This document shows positions 7,928 to 16,164 of a DNA stretch of 64,000 bases, one piece after another. Numbering within the stretch: position 1 is the stretch's first letter; each line of letters starts with the position of its first letter. Below the pieces are notes generated by a model. It searched no databases. It had not been told where the DNA came from and was given only the letters and a program-made list of their open reading frames with translations. The translations under genes were made by a program, and so were the position numbers. Where the stretch lies: the NCBI GenBank assembly GCA_965229005.1, contig CBDDIP010000002.1, positions 3,596,001 through 3,660,000 of the forward strand. Direction: 5' to 3'. This stretch comes from CBDDIP01 sp965229005 (GTDB lineage: Bacteria > Actinomycetota > Acidimicrobiia > Acidimicrobiales > Ilumatobacteraceae).

Positions 7928-8192
7928 CACACAAGCTGTTTCGAGACTGCACGTCCCTTGTAGACGCCGACGGGACGAGTTCCGGCGGGATGTGCAGCGG
8001 AGGTTGGCGTGGTTTCGCCAGGCCGTCCAGCCTGTTGACCTAGCGGCCAACCACCTCCAGAGTCCCACGAATTTGTTCACTCACGATGTGGACCACCCCC
8101 TTTCTCTGGTGGGATCAGTCAAGCACCGCGGCCCGGGCCGTGTCACGGCATTTTGTGTTCCGGCTGTGTGAACTCCCGTCGCGGGTGAACCC
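7928..8192 (-). ncRNA. Candidate structured RNA (or leader) in a gene-free stretch
   Basis: No convincing protein gene lies in 7876-8192. Instead there are nested pairings. 7948-7957 pairs with 7987-7996 over ten bases including one G-U. Inside it gccg (7966-7969) pairs with cggc (7983-7986). tggcg (8005-8009) pairs with cgcca (8016-8020). 8002-8008 pairs with 8046-8052. A perfect terminator follows on the minus side. A 14-codon frame starts GTG at 8084 after a purine-rich aaaggggg and stops at 8040. A second frame starting GTG at 8080 runs leftward through the terminator and does not look like a protein. The strand follows from the terminator. It could be a free small RNA or the leader of the P-loop kinase gene. 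Confidence 0.4.
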
Positions 8193-8867
8193 TCAGCCGG
8201 CGGGCAGCGATCGCACGAACTCGTCGATGAGATCGGCGACCTCCCGCGCGTGGCTGGCCTCGTGCATCGAGTGCTCACCACCGGCGACCGCGACGAACCG
8301 GGCGTTCGGCATCTTGCGCTCGAGGTACTGACCCGAGCCGGTGTACTCGGGTCGATCGGCGTCGCCGGCCAGCGCCAGCGTGGGCACGGGCATCTCGGCG
8401 AGCCGGTCCATCACCACCGAGTCCTCCTGCAGGTTCAGCGTGGCCACCCGTTCGGGCACGCCGAAGCGATGGGCGTTGCGCCGCGACCGCTCGTTCCACT
8501 GCTCGCGCTTCTCCGCATCGCGATACCCGGGCCCGGTGTTGAGCACGACGAGACCACGTGCCACACCCGGGCGCGTCGCTGCGTGGGCGAGCGCGAGGTA
8601 CCCCCCGAGCGAGTGCCCCACCAGCACCGCCGGCGAAGCAAGCGACGCGAGCACCTCGTCGAGGTCCTCGAGGGCGCGATCACGGGTGAACTCGGCCGGG
8701 TCGTCGGGCACCGGCGAGGCACCGTGACCGATCAGATCGAAGGCGACCACCTCGTACCGATCGGCGAGGAGGTCCATCACCGCCGACCACGTACTGGCAA
8801 GAGAACCCATGCCGTGGAGGAACACGATGGGTGCACCCGCCCCTCGGCGAACGACGTTGACGCGCAT
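8193..8867 (-). CDS. Alpha/beta-hydrolase
   Basis: A 224-residue alpha/beta-hydrolase with the triad VGHSLGG (nucleophile), GDADRPE (acid) and GGEHSMHE (base), plus the oxyanion segment FLHGMGSLASTW. At 224 residues it has a small cap domain. It resembles the large unspecific group of carboxylesterases and C-C hydrolases, so no substrate is assigned. The ATG start at 8867 gives the normal N-terminus (MRVNVVRRG). It is divergent from the TetR gene starting at 8910, with 42 bases between, and its stop borders the structured stretch at 7928-8192. Confidence 0.85.
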   Translation of the reverse strand: MRVNVVRRGAGAPIVFLHGMGSLASTWSAVMDLLADRYEVVAFDLIGHGASPVPDDPAEFTRDRALEDLDEVLASLASPAVLVGHSLGGYLALAHAATRPGVARGLVVLNTGPGYRDAEKREQWNERSRRNAHRFGVPERVATLNLQEDSVVMDRLAEMPVPTLALAGDADRPEYTGSGQYLERKMPNARFVAVAGGEHSMHEASHAREVADLIDEFVRSLPAG

Positions 8868-8909
8868 GGGCTGCGAGCGTACGCACCACTGCCGTTACGG
8901 TTCCCATCC

Positions 8910-9464
8910 GTGGCAGACCGAGCCCAGATGATCGCCGAGCAAGCAGCCAAGCTCTTCGCCCAGCGCGGCTTCGGCGCGACCAGCATCGACGACATCGGCG
9001 AAGCGGCTGGAGTGTCGGGCCCCGCCATCTACTGGCACTACCCCGGTAAGCAATCGCTGCTCGCAGGGATGCTCACCGACATCAGCGAACGGCTGCTCGC
9101 CGGCGGGCAGCGATGCATCGACGAGTCGACGTCGCCCGAGGACGCGCTGGACCGCCTCGTCGACGCGCAGGTGACGTTCGCTCTCGATGAACCGGACCTG
9201 ATCGTCGTGCACGCTCGCGAGCTGCACCACCTCGACACCGAGCAGGCGCACACCGTCCGCCTGCTGCAGCGGCGCTACATCGACGTGTGGGTGTCGGTGC
9301 TGCAACAGCTCGCGCCCGCTGTTGCGCCGGCGCGTCACGCCATGGCCGTGCAAGCGGCGATCGGGCTGGTCAACTCGACCCCCTACCTGCCGCGCAGCGA
9401 CCGCAGCTCGCTCGCCGCCCTGCTTCGCTCGATGGCGCTGGCCGCGCTCAGCGCAGCCGAGTAG
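8910..9464 (+). CDS. TetR-family transcriptional regulator
   Basis: A 184-residue TetR regulator. The DNA-binding helices are AEQAAKLFAQRGFGATSIDDIGEAAGVSGPAIYWHYPGKQSLLAGML, close to the AcrR/FadR type in which fatty-acyl or drug ligands are common. The start is GTG at 8910, directly preceding ADRAQMIAEQA; the frame upstream is only antisense of the divergent hydrolase. No clear inverted repeat was seen in the 42-base divergent region. The 3' end overlaps the tail of the convergent AAA/LLM gene by 17 bases. Confidence 0.85.
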   Translation: MADRAQMIAEQAAKLFAQRGFGATSIDDIGEAAGVSGPAIYWHYPGKQSLLAGMLTDISERLLAGGQRCIDESTSPEDALDRLVDAQVTFALDEPDLIVVHARELHHLDTEQAHTVRLLQRRYIDVWVSVLQQLAPAVAPARHAMAVQAAIGLVNSTPYLPRSDRSSLAALLRSMALAALSAAE

Positions 9465-10935
9465 CCGACGCCACCGCCGCCCACCGACCGACGGCGTCGG
9501 TGTCGTCGATGTCCGGAAGGCTGACGATGACGTGATCGACGCCAGCCGCCACCAGCCGGGCGACGCGGTCGACGTGTTGCTCGACCGTGCCGGCGTGAAC
9601 CGCCGCCGCGTGTTGCTCTGGCGAGCGACGCGGCGGGCAGGTACGACGAATCGCATCGCGCAAGGAGGTGGCATCGTCGGCGACGAGCGCGGTGGACAGA
9701 TGGGTGACCGAGATCTCCGCCGGATCGCGACCGAGGTCCGCGCAGTGGGAGTGCAGCACCGCGACCTTGCGGGCGACGACGTCGGGCTCGCCGAACAGGT
9801 TGCACGCGTCAGCGTGTGCGGCGACCAGGCGCAGGGTGCGGCGCTCGCCCGAGCCACCGACGACGATCGGCACATGCGTCTGCAACGGCCGCGGATAGCA
9901 CGCGGTGTCGGGGACGTCGAGGACGCGCCCGTGGAACGGCTTGGCACCCTTGCCCCACATCTGCGGCAGCAGTTGCAACGCGTCTTCCAGCAGCGCGTAG
10001 CGATCATCGACGGACGGGAACGACCAGCCATAGGCGCGGTGCTCCTCGGCGAACCAGCCGAGCCCGACGCCGCACATCGCTCGACCCCCGGACAGCACGT
10101 CGAGGGTGGCAACGATCTTGCCCAGGTGGGCGACGTTCCGGTACGTGATCCCGGTGACCATCGTGCCGAGGCGGATCGTCGACGTGCACGCTGCGAGGTG
10201 AGCGAGCACCGTCCAGCTCTCCAACATGTCCTCCCACGCCGGCCCCATCATCGGGATCTGGCGGAAGTGGTCCATCACCCACAGGCTGTCCAGCCCCGCC
10301 CCATCCGCGGCAGCGGCGATCGCCCGGAGCCCGGCCCCCATCGCCGGTGGCCCACCGGGCAGCACGAAGCGCGGCAGCTGCAGCCCGAATTGCAAGCGAC
10401 CGTGCACGGGCTGGATCGGTGCGCTGGCGTCGACGATGCGGTTCATCGACGGCGGGACCACGGCAGCAGGCGTCGTCGCCACGGCGACGTGGAAGGCGTG
10501 GAACGGCTCCGCCCGCACCGCCTCGACCACGCTCGGCCACTCCCGGAGCTGCTTGCGCAGCACGTCGTCGGGCACTCGCGCCGGTCGTGATCGGTTCTGC
10601 TTGCGCACCTGCGCTGCCGCGACGTCGAAGACCACGGCGACGCACGGCACACCATGCCGCTCAGCGATCCCACGCCATGTCGCTCGGCGTTGCGCATCCG
10701 TGCCGAGCGAATCGATCACCGTCGTCAGCCGGCGCTTCATCCGGCGCTCGACGACATCATCGAGCACGGCGAATGCATCCACCGACGCGCGCAAGTCGTG
10801 CTCGCCCTCGCCGGTGAGCGCTCGCAAGGCATCGCTGGACACCACCGAGCCTGCGAACTGCGTCGCCCACGTGCTCTTGCCTGACCCGGGCGGACCGACG
10901 AGCACGATCAGTGACGGCGACGGCAGCTCGAGCAC
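9448..10935 (-). CDS. Fusion of AAA-type P-loop kinase and LLM-class F420-dependent oxidoreductase
   Basis: A 495-residue protein with two domains. Residues about 1-165 are a small P-loop kinase: Walker A VGPPGSGKST, a lid-like VRKQNRSRPARVPDDVLRKQLREWPSV segment. Residues about 175-495 are a luciferase-like monooxygenase/F420-dependent oxidoreductase: LQFGLQLPRF at the start, WVMDHFRQIP, IRLGTMVTGITYRNVAHLGK and VGLGWFAEEHRAYGW. Each half looks complete. The fusion suggests that a phosphorylated product or an F420-linked step is joined to an oxidation, but the substrate is unknown. It is convergent with a TetR gene, overlapping its tail by 17 bases. Confidence 0.85.
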   Translation of the reverse strand: MLELPSPSLIVLVGPPGSGKSTWATQFAGSVVSSDALRALTGEGEHDLRASVDAFAVLDDVVERRMKRRLTTVIDSLGTDAQRRATWRGIAERHGVPCVAVVFDVAAAQVRKQNRSRPARVPDDVLRKQLREWPSVVEAVRAEPFHAFHVAVATTPAAVVPPSMNRIVDASAPIQPVHGRLQFGLQLPRFVLPGGPPAMGAGLRAIAAAADGAGLDSLWVMDHFRQIPMMGPAWEDMLESWTVLAHLAACTSTIRLGTMVTGITYRNVAHLGKIVATLDVLSGGRAMCGVGLGWFAEEHRAYGWSFPSVDDRYALLEDALQLLPQMWGKGAKPFHGRVLDVPDTACYPRPLQTHVPIVVGGSGERRTLRLVAAHADACNLFGEPDVVARKVAVLHSHCADLGRDPAEISVTHLSTALVADDATSLRDAIRRTCPPRRSPEQHAAAVHAGTVEQHVDRVARLVAAGVDHVIVSLPDIDDTDAVGRWAAVASATRLR

Positions 10936-10986
10936 GGCTCGATCCTGCCACGATCGGCCTCATCGGCAGATCGAACGGGTCGTCCG

Positions 10987-12375
10987 TCAGGCGCCAGATG
11001 CAAGGTTCAGCGAACGCACCGGTGAGTCCTCGTCGAGGTCGTCCAGGTCCGACAGCGAGAACAGCACCTCGACGGGTACGACCGAGGGCGTCGGACGAAC
11101 GTCGACCCACTGGTCGAAGACCTCCGTCGGCGAACCCGACGGTTGCGGACGAAAGCCGTCGGCGAGATGTCGGAAGCCCCGCGAGCCGGGAGCGCCGCTG
11201 ACCTCGCCGTCGACCATCAACTCGCCGTTCCACGACTGAACCAGGTCGGCGAAGCGCGACAGCGCGTCGCGAACGGTCATCGGCGCGTGTGGCCGGCCGA
11301 GCAGCGCACGTTCGTATGCGGTTGCCTCATAGGTCTCGTCGAGTCCGTCGCCGCCCTCGATGTGCAGCCGCTGCAACCACGCCAACGCGTTGTGCTCCTG
11401 CCCGTGACGGATCGGCAACAGCACCCGCTGACGAAGGGGAGCGTCGTCGGGATCGCCGGCGCGGGTCTCGAGTTGGCTGTGCAGGCGCTCGATGTCGAAC
11501 AGCGAATGCAGCAGCGTCGCCACCGCGTCGGCGCTCGTCTCGCTCGGGTTCGGGATGCCCGTACGCAGCAGATCGTCGACGATGTCGCGGAACGGGGCGA
11601 CGCCGTCGCTGACGACGACGACCTGCCAGCACAGGGCCGCGCCGACGTCCTGCAGCTGCACGCCGACCCGGCGCATCACCTGGCGCAGGTCGTAGGTCGT
11701 CATCCGCCGACCGGGGTTGCGCAGCAGGAGGCGGGTGGTCGCGTTGACGCCTTCCACCGCTGGACGCAGACGAGGCCGCCGGGCGCCGACACCGAGGGCG
11801 GATGTCGACGCGACGTGACGACGCGTCCAGCGATGGATGTGAGCGCGTGCCGCTACTCGCAGCGCGACCAGATCGAGGCTGGGGGCCGCGCCCGAGCGGG
11901 GCACCACCCACTGACGACGCATCCGAGCCGGAGCGTCGGCGAGCTCGTCGACGTCGTCGAACGTCTCGTCGTCGCCATCGTCGTCGATGAGATCGAGCGA
12001 CGACGACGGTGCCACCGAGACCTGACCGATGGACGTGCCGAGCACGCGGTCCAGCTCGTACTCGTCTCGGCGGAAGAGGTGCACGATGCCGATCGGCGAC
12101 AAGCTGCCGCGATCGATGTCGCCGAACGGATCGACGTAGTCGAGCGGGTCACGGAACGAGCGCACCGCCTCCAGGCGAGCAACCTCCCACCGATCACGCG
12201 GGGTGTCGAGATCGAGGGCCCCGGACACCGCCATCAGATCGTCGTGGAACCCGGCGGCCAGCGGCCCCGCCATGCGCTGCGAGCGCCATCCGCTGAGCGG
12301 CTGGAAGACGGCGTACTCGCCGCTCGATGCCGGCAGCAGGTGTTCGAAAGCCGAGAAGTCGATGATCCGTTTCAT
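10987..12375 (-). CDS. Unrecognised 462-residue protein
   Basis: I do not recognise this protein. It begins MKRIIDFSAFEHLLPASSGEYAVFQPLSGW, has an acidic stretch near residue 145 (DLIDDDGDDETFDDVDELAD) and an Arg-rich patch near residues 190-240. The second half is helical with many His and Trp residues. No Walker, metal-binding or membrane segments are seen. The ATG at 12375, with a purine-rich aaggatgtg just upstream, is the best start; a longer frame to 12486 would run across the divergent promoter. It is divergent from the HAD phosphatase and lies 51 bases beyond the AAA/LLM gene, so it may be cotranscribed with it. Probably a soluble cytoplasmic protein. Confidence 0.65.
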   Translation of the reverse strand: MKRIIDFSAFEHLLPASSGEYAVFQPLSGWRSQRMAGPLAAGFHDDLMAVSGALDLDTPRDRWEVARLEAVRSFRDPLDYVDPFGDIDRGSLSPIGIVHLFRRDEYELDRVLGTSIGQVSVAPSSSLDLIDDDGDDETFDDVDELADAPARMRRQWVVPRSGAAPSLDLVALRVAARAHIHRWTRRHVASTSALGVGARRPRLRPAVEGVNATTRLLLRNPGRRMTTYDLRQVMRRVGVQLQDVGAALCWQVVVVSDGVAPFRDIVDDLLRTGIPNPSETSADAVATLLHSLFDIERLHSQLETRAGDPDDAPLRQRVLLPIRHGQEHNALAWLQRLHIEGGDGLDETYEATAYERALLGRPHAPMTVRDALSRFADLVQSWNGELMVDGEVSGAPGSRGFRHLADGFRPQPSGSPTEVFDQWVDVRPTPSVVPVEVLFSLSDLDDLDEDSPVRSLNLASGA

Positions 12376-12494
12376 CACGAGCACATCCTTCGTCCGGGGA
12401 GCCGTCGGGAACGTTGCTCCACAGCGCCACAGAGCAATGGTTCGCGCCGCTGATACGCGCGTGCCGGCTCGACGACGTGCAAGCATCTCGCCCC

Positions 12495-13196
12495 ATGCCT
12501 GCCGCAGCCATCCTCTGGGACATCGACGGCACGTTGTTGCGGGCCGCCGGAACCGGCGTCCGCTGCTTCCGTGATGCGTTGCTGGAGATCACCGGACATC
12601 CGTTCCCACGAGGACCGTTCGACATGAGCGGGCAGACAGATCCGACGATCGCCGAGATGGTGCTGACCGCCGCCGGGTACGAGCGCCCGACCGACGGCGA
12701 ACCGTCACTCGTGCAACAGCTGCTCGATCGCGTCGACGCGCTGTACGCCGCCAACGAGGCCGAGTTCGCCACGCTCACCGAGGCCCGCCCTGGTGTGCAC
12801 GCGCTGCTCGATGCCCTGCAGGAGCGCGGCACCGTGCAGACCGTGGTCACCGGCAACATCGAAGGCGTCGCTCGCCGGAAGGTCCGCGGGGCGTCGGTCG
12901 ACGCACACCTGCAGCTCGAGCTCGGCGGCTACGGCAGCGACCACCGATTGCGCGCCGAGCTCGTTCGCATCTCGCGCGCCCGCCTCGCCGCGGCCGGCCA
13001 CGACGTGCCCGCCGAACGCACGTGGGTGATCGGCGACACGCCTCGCGACTTGCGCTGCGCCCGCGACAACGGGGTCCGCTGCCTCCTTGTGGCCACCGGC
13101 ACGCACGAGCTGGCCGGTCTCGCCGCGCTGGAGCCCGATGTGGCGGTGGCCGATCTCACCGACCTCGACGGGTTGGTCGAGGTGCTCACCAGCTGA
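12495..13196 (+). CDS. HAD-superfamily phosphatase (phosphoglycolate-phosphatase-like)
   Basis: A 233-residue haloacid-dehalogenase-type hydrolase. Motif I is ILWDIDGTLL (nucleophile and acid Asp), motif II is TVVTGN, and motif IV is WVIGDTPRDLRCARDNG. A four-helix cap lies between residues 20 and 90, as in phosphoglycolate phosphatase and beta-phosphoglucomutase. The ATG at 12495 gives the proper MPAAAILWDIDG beginning. It is divergent from the unrecognised 462-residue protein and followed by a 380-base stretch of inverted repeats. Its natural substrate is unknown. Confidence 0.82.
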   Translation: MPAAAILWDIDGTLLRAAGTGVRCFRDALLEITGHPFPRGPFDMSGQTDPTIAEMVLTAAGYERPTDGEPSLVQQLLDRVDALYAANEAEFATLTEARPGVHALLDALQERGTVQTVVTGNIEGVARRKVRGASVDAHLQLELGGYGSDHRLRAELVRISRARLAAAGHDVPAERTWVIGDTPRDLRCARDNGVRCLLVATGTHELAGLAALEPDVAVADLTDLDGLVEVLTS

Positions 13197-13578
13197 AGAA
13201 ACTCGGCGATTCGCGTATCTGTCGCGAACCGAACCGCTCTGTGTGCTCGTACGTCGGTGCAACGAACAACTGGCGGGAACGCCGAGCATCCAGACCGGAA
13301 CGGTCTCCCCCCGGCCCGGAGGGTCTGGATGCTCGGGCGGGCACCGCTGGTTCGAGCACAGGCGTGAGCGGTTGCGCGGGAACAGTCCCCGGCCGCGGGT
13401 GACAACGGCGTCACCCGCGGCTGCTGGGCTGTTGATGCTGGGGCCTTCGGCCTTCCGTGCTCGCTGCCTCCGCAAGCTTCGGCGCTCGCCCCGGCTGACG
13501 TGTCGACCGCGTCCTAGGGATTGCGGCCTTCCGTGCCCCTGCGTTTGACGCTGATCCACGGCCAGGGTGGGGCAGCGA
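13197..13578. repeat. Convergent intergenic stretch with two long inverted repeats
   Basis: This 382-base gap between two convergent genes holds no protein or tRNA. It contains a 15-bp inverted repeat (arms 13282-13296 and 13322-13336, built on gagcatccagacc) and a 10-bp one (arms 13393-13402 and 13411-13420, ccgcgggtga/tcacccgcgg, eight-base loop). The phrase ggccttccgtgc occurs twice, near 13451 and 13530. These look like terminators plus small repeats, not a coding region. Confidence 0.6.
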
Positions 13579-16104
13579 TCAACCGATGCGGGTCAGGGTG
13601 GTGGCGGCGCTGCCGAAGACGGTGAAGGCGCATGAGGTGGTCCACGGCAGAGCGGCGTCGTCGGCGAGCCATCGCTGGCGGACTTCGGCCACTGCGGTGC
13701 CGACGTCCGCTCCATGGGCCAGCACGCCGTGCACCTCGGCCACGAACCGACCGCACCACACGTCGGGCACCGGAACCAGCGGGGCCAACACGGAACGCGC
13801 CCCGCTGTCCAACAGCAATGCGGCCAGACCGACGCCGCCGGAACCCGGCTCATCGGCGTGCGCCCCCGCCTCGCAACTGGACAGAACGACGAGGCGCGCT
13901 GCGGTCGCCGGTCCGATCACCGTCTGCATCGGGTGCTCGACGACGTCATCGCCATCGCGCAGCCGCAGCGTGGACAACAACGGTTGATCGGCACGGAACC
14001 GACCGTGCGCGGCCACGTGCACGACGTCCCGCTGTCGCAGCGCCCGCGCCACGGCAGCAGCGGTGGCTCGCCTCCCCGAGCTGATGCGCGCTCGCGAATC
14101 GAGTCGACGCACCGCCGTGCGCTCCGGCCCGGTGCCGGTGAGGTCGGGCCCGATGATCAGCTCGATCCCCTCGCCGGCCGGTTGACGCGCTGCCTCGGCG
14201 GCCAACCACTGGACCGAGCTGGTGGCCACCGACACCGTGCGCGGCGCCAGCGAGGGCAGCGCTCCCCATGGCACGGCGACCAACGAGCCGGACGGGATCA
14301 CGACCACCGGTCCTGTTGCGCCGAGCGATGCCCGCAGCGGGGCGATCAGCATCGCATCGAGGCGGTCGATCAAGCGGCGACCGCCGCTGCTGTCCGACGG
14401 CGGTGTCCCCTGCACGCAACGGAGCTGCCACGACCGCAGCTGCTGCAGCGCATGGTCCACCTCGGCCACGGCAGCAACGTCGATCAGCGCCGATCGCCGC
14501 CCGGTGAACACCGCTGCCCACACACGGTCGTCGTCGATCACGAACGACGCGAACGACTGCGCCCCGAGCGCGGCACGGACAGCGGCCAGCGGCGGCGTCG
14601 GTCCGCCGGCGCGGCGCACCCGCGTGCGCTCGCCCCACATGAGCACATCACCGGGACGACGACCTTCCACCGCCAGCCGGAGCCCGAGCGACGCCAGGTC
14701 GTCACCGACGTCCGACAACCCGGTTCGGACGAGCACGTCAGCGTCGTCGGCCCGTCGCGCATCCACCACCCTCAACCCCTGGATCGCGGCACGCACGGCA
14801 GTGACGCGGTCGCCATCGCGTGCAGCGCGCACCGCAGCCGCGTACCGTCCTCTCGCCACGCTGACGGCGGAACCCCGCACGGCGCGAGCAGTGAGCGCGG
14901 CAACGTCGTCATCGATGTCCTCGAGCTGGCCGACGCGCAGCGCGGCACGCAGACGCGCCGCCCGCATCTCGTCGCCGATGTCGTACCAGCCGTGTCGCTC
15001 GACGCGCACGACCAACCGGCGCGACCGCTCCAGCAGCCGGCGCGCCTCAGCGCGACCGTCGACCGATCGCAGCGAGGCGTGGAGCGACACGGTGCGAGCC
15101 TGCACCGCCATCGCGCTGCGGCCGGTCGTGGTGAACGTGCGCGCCGCCTCCGTCGCCGCCCGGCGCGCACCGCGCTCGTCGCCGGCGGCCAGGTGCACGC
15201 GGGCCAGCAGCAGTTGCGCGTCGCCGACGCACACCGCGTTGGCACTGCTCGATGCGTGGGCCAGCGCGACCTCGGCAGCGGCGACGGCCGGCCGGAACGA
15301 TCCGGCACGCAACAGCGCCTCGGCCCGGTCCATCTCCAGGATCGCCATCATCCGTCGCGGACGCCCGGCCGCCTCGTAGCCGACTTCGGCTTCGGCGAAC
15401 AGCTCCAGTGCCTCGGCGATGGCACCGCGTCGAGCGCGGACGACGCCGAGGTTGGCCCGCACGCCGGCGGCGATGATCCGCTGGCCGAGACGGTCGGCCG
15501 CCCGGCCGGCGCGGATCAGCTCACGCTCGGCGGCCGGCAGCTGCGCCCGCTGCAGGTTGACCAACGCGCGGATCACCGACAGCCGCAGCAGTCCCAGCTG
15601 ATCGCGTTCTCGCCGCAGCCACTGAGCCGCGTCGTTCGCCGCGGACAGCGCCTCCTCGAGCCGGCCGACGTGATGGAGGATGTAGGCGCGCTGCGAACGC
15701 ACCCGGCCTCCTCCGCCGTTGGGCAACGCCGCGCCGGCCAGATCGAGCTGCGCCAGCGCCGTGGGCACGTCGCCGTCCTCGGCCAGCACGACCGCAGCGC
15801 TCATCCGCACGGTTGCCAGCCGAGCCGGATCGCCGTCAGCGTCGACGTCGAGGGCGCGACGCATCGCGGTGGGCGCCCGTCGCATGTCGCCCAACTCGTA
15901 CAGGGCCCGACCGATCGCGGACCACACCTCGCTCTGCGACGCAGCATCCAGCGCGGGGTCACCCAAGCGGGTGCGACCGTCCTCGACGACCCGCGCCGGG
16001 TCCGAGTGCACCTGCTCGTCGAATCGACGGCGGACCTCGACCCAGCGCTCGGCGGGTGCAGCGCGACGCCCAGCGCGGCGGGCAGGTGACGGTGGGTCGA
16101 TCAT
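13579..16104 (-). CDS. TPR-CHAT protein (caspase-like protease)
   Basis: An 841-residue protein. Residues about 30-500 are a long array of helical TPR-like repeats (for example ALYELGDMRRAPTAMRRALD, LAAGDERGARRAATEAARTF). The last third is a CHAT domain, a caspase-fold protease. The catalytic histidine is H700 in VVHVAAHGRF and the cysteine C744 in VLSSCEAGAHADEPG. CHAT proteases act on specific proteins and in many bacteria take part in defence or programmed death. The start at 16104 (MIDPPSPARRAG) is 60 bases from the divergent subtilisin gene; the frame upstream is antisense of that gene's repeats. No membrane segments, so it is cytoplasmic. Confidence 0.85.
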   Translation of the reverse strand: MIDPPSPARRAGRRAAPAERWVEVRRRFDEQVHSDPARVVEDGRTRLGDPALDAASQSEVWSAIGRALYELGDMRRAPTAMRRALDVDADGDPARLATVRMSAAVVLAEDGDVPTALAQLDLAGAALPNGGGGRVRSQRAYILHHVGRLEEALSAANDAAQWLRRERDQLGLLRLSVIRALVNLQRAQLPAAERELIRAGRAADRLGQRIIAAGVRANLGVVRARRGAIAEALELFAEAEVGYEAAGRPRRMMAILEMDRAEALLRAGSFRPAVAAAEVALAHASSSANAVCVGDAQLLLARVHLAAGDERGARRAATEAARTFTTTGRSAMAVQARTVSLHASLRSVDGRAEARRLLERSRRLVVRVERHGWYDIGDEMRAARLRAALRVGQLEDIDDDVAALTARAVRGSAVSVARGRYAAAVRAARDGDRVTAVRAAIQGLRVVDARRADDADVLVRTGLSDVGDDLASLGLRLAVEGRRPGDVLMWGERTRVRRAGGPTPPLAAVRAALGAQSFASFVIDDDRVWAAVFTGRRSALIDVAAVAEVDHALQQLRSWQLRCVQGTPPSDSSGGRRLIDRLDAMLIAPLRASLGATGPVVVIPSGSLVAVPWGALPSLAPRTVSVATSSVQWLAAEAARQPAGEGIELIIGPDLTGTGPERTAVRRLDSRARISSGRRATAAAVARALRQRDVVHVAAHGRFRADQPLLSTLRLRDGDDVVEHPMQTVIGPATAARLVVLSSCEAGAHADEPGSGGVGLAALLLDSGARSVLAPLVPVPDVWCGRFVAEVHGVLAHGADVGTAVAEVRQRWLADDAALPWTTSCAFTVFGSAATTLTRIG

Positions 16105-16164
16105 CGCGGTGCCGCTGTGGCAAGCTCTGGGCTGCGATTCAGTCGCATGCAGGAGGGTCGATCC

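Noticed and set aside
7886..8080. 64-codon minus-strand frame as a protein gene
   Set aside because: It runs through the perfect terminator at 7900-7927 and has a composition of Arg, Cys and Trp unlike the neighbouring proteins.
13197..13578. tRNA or rRNA gene
   Set aside because: No cloverleaf or rRNA-like sequence was seen; the stems are simple inverted repeats.
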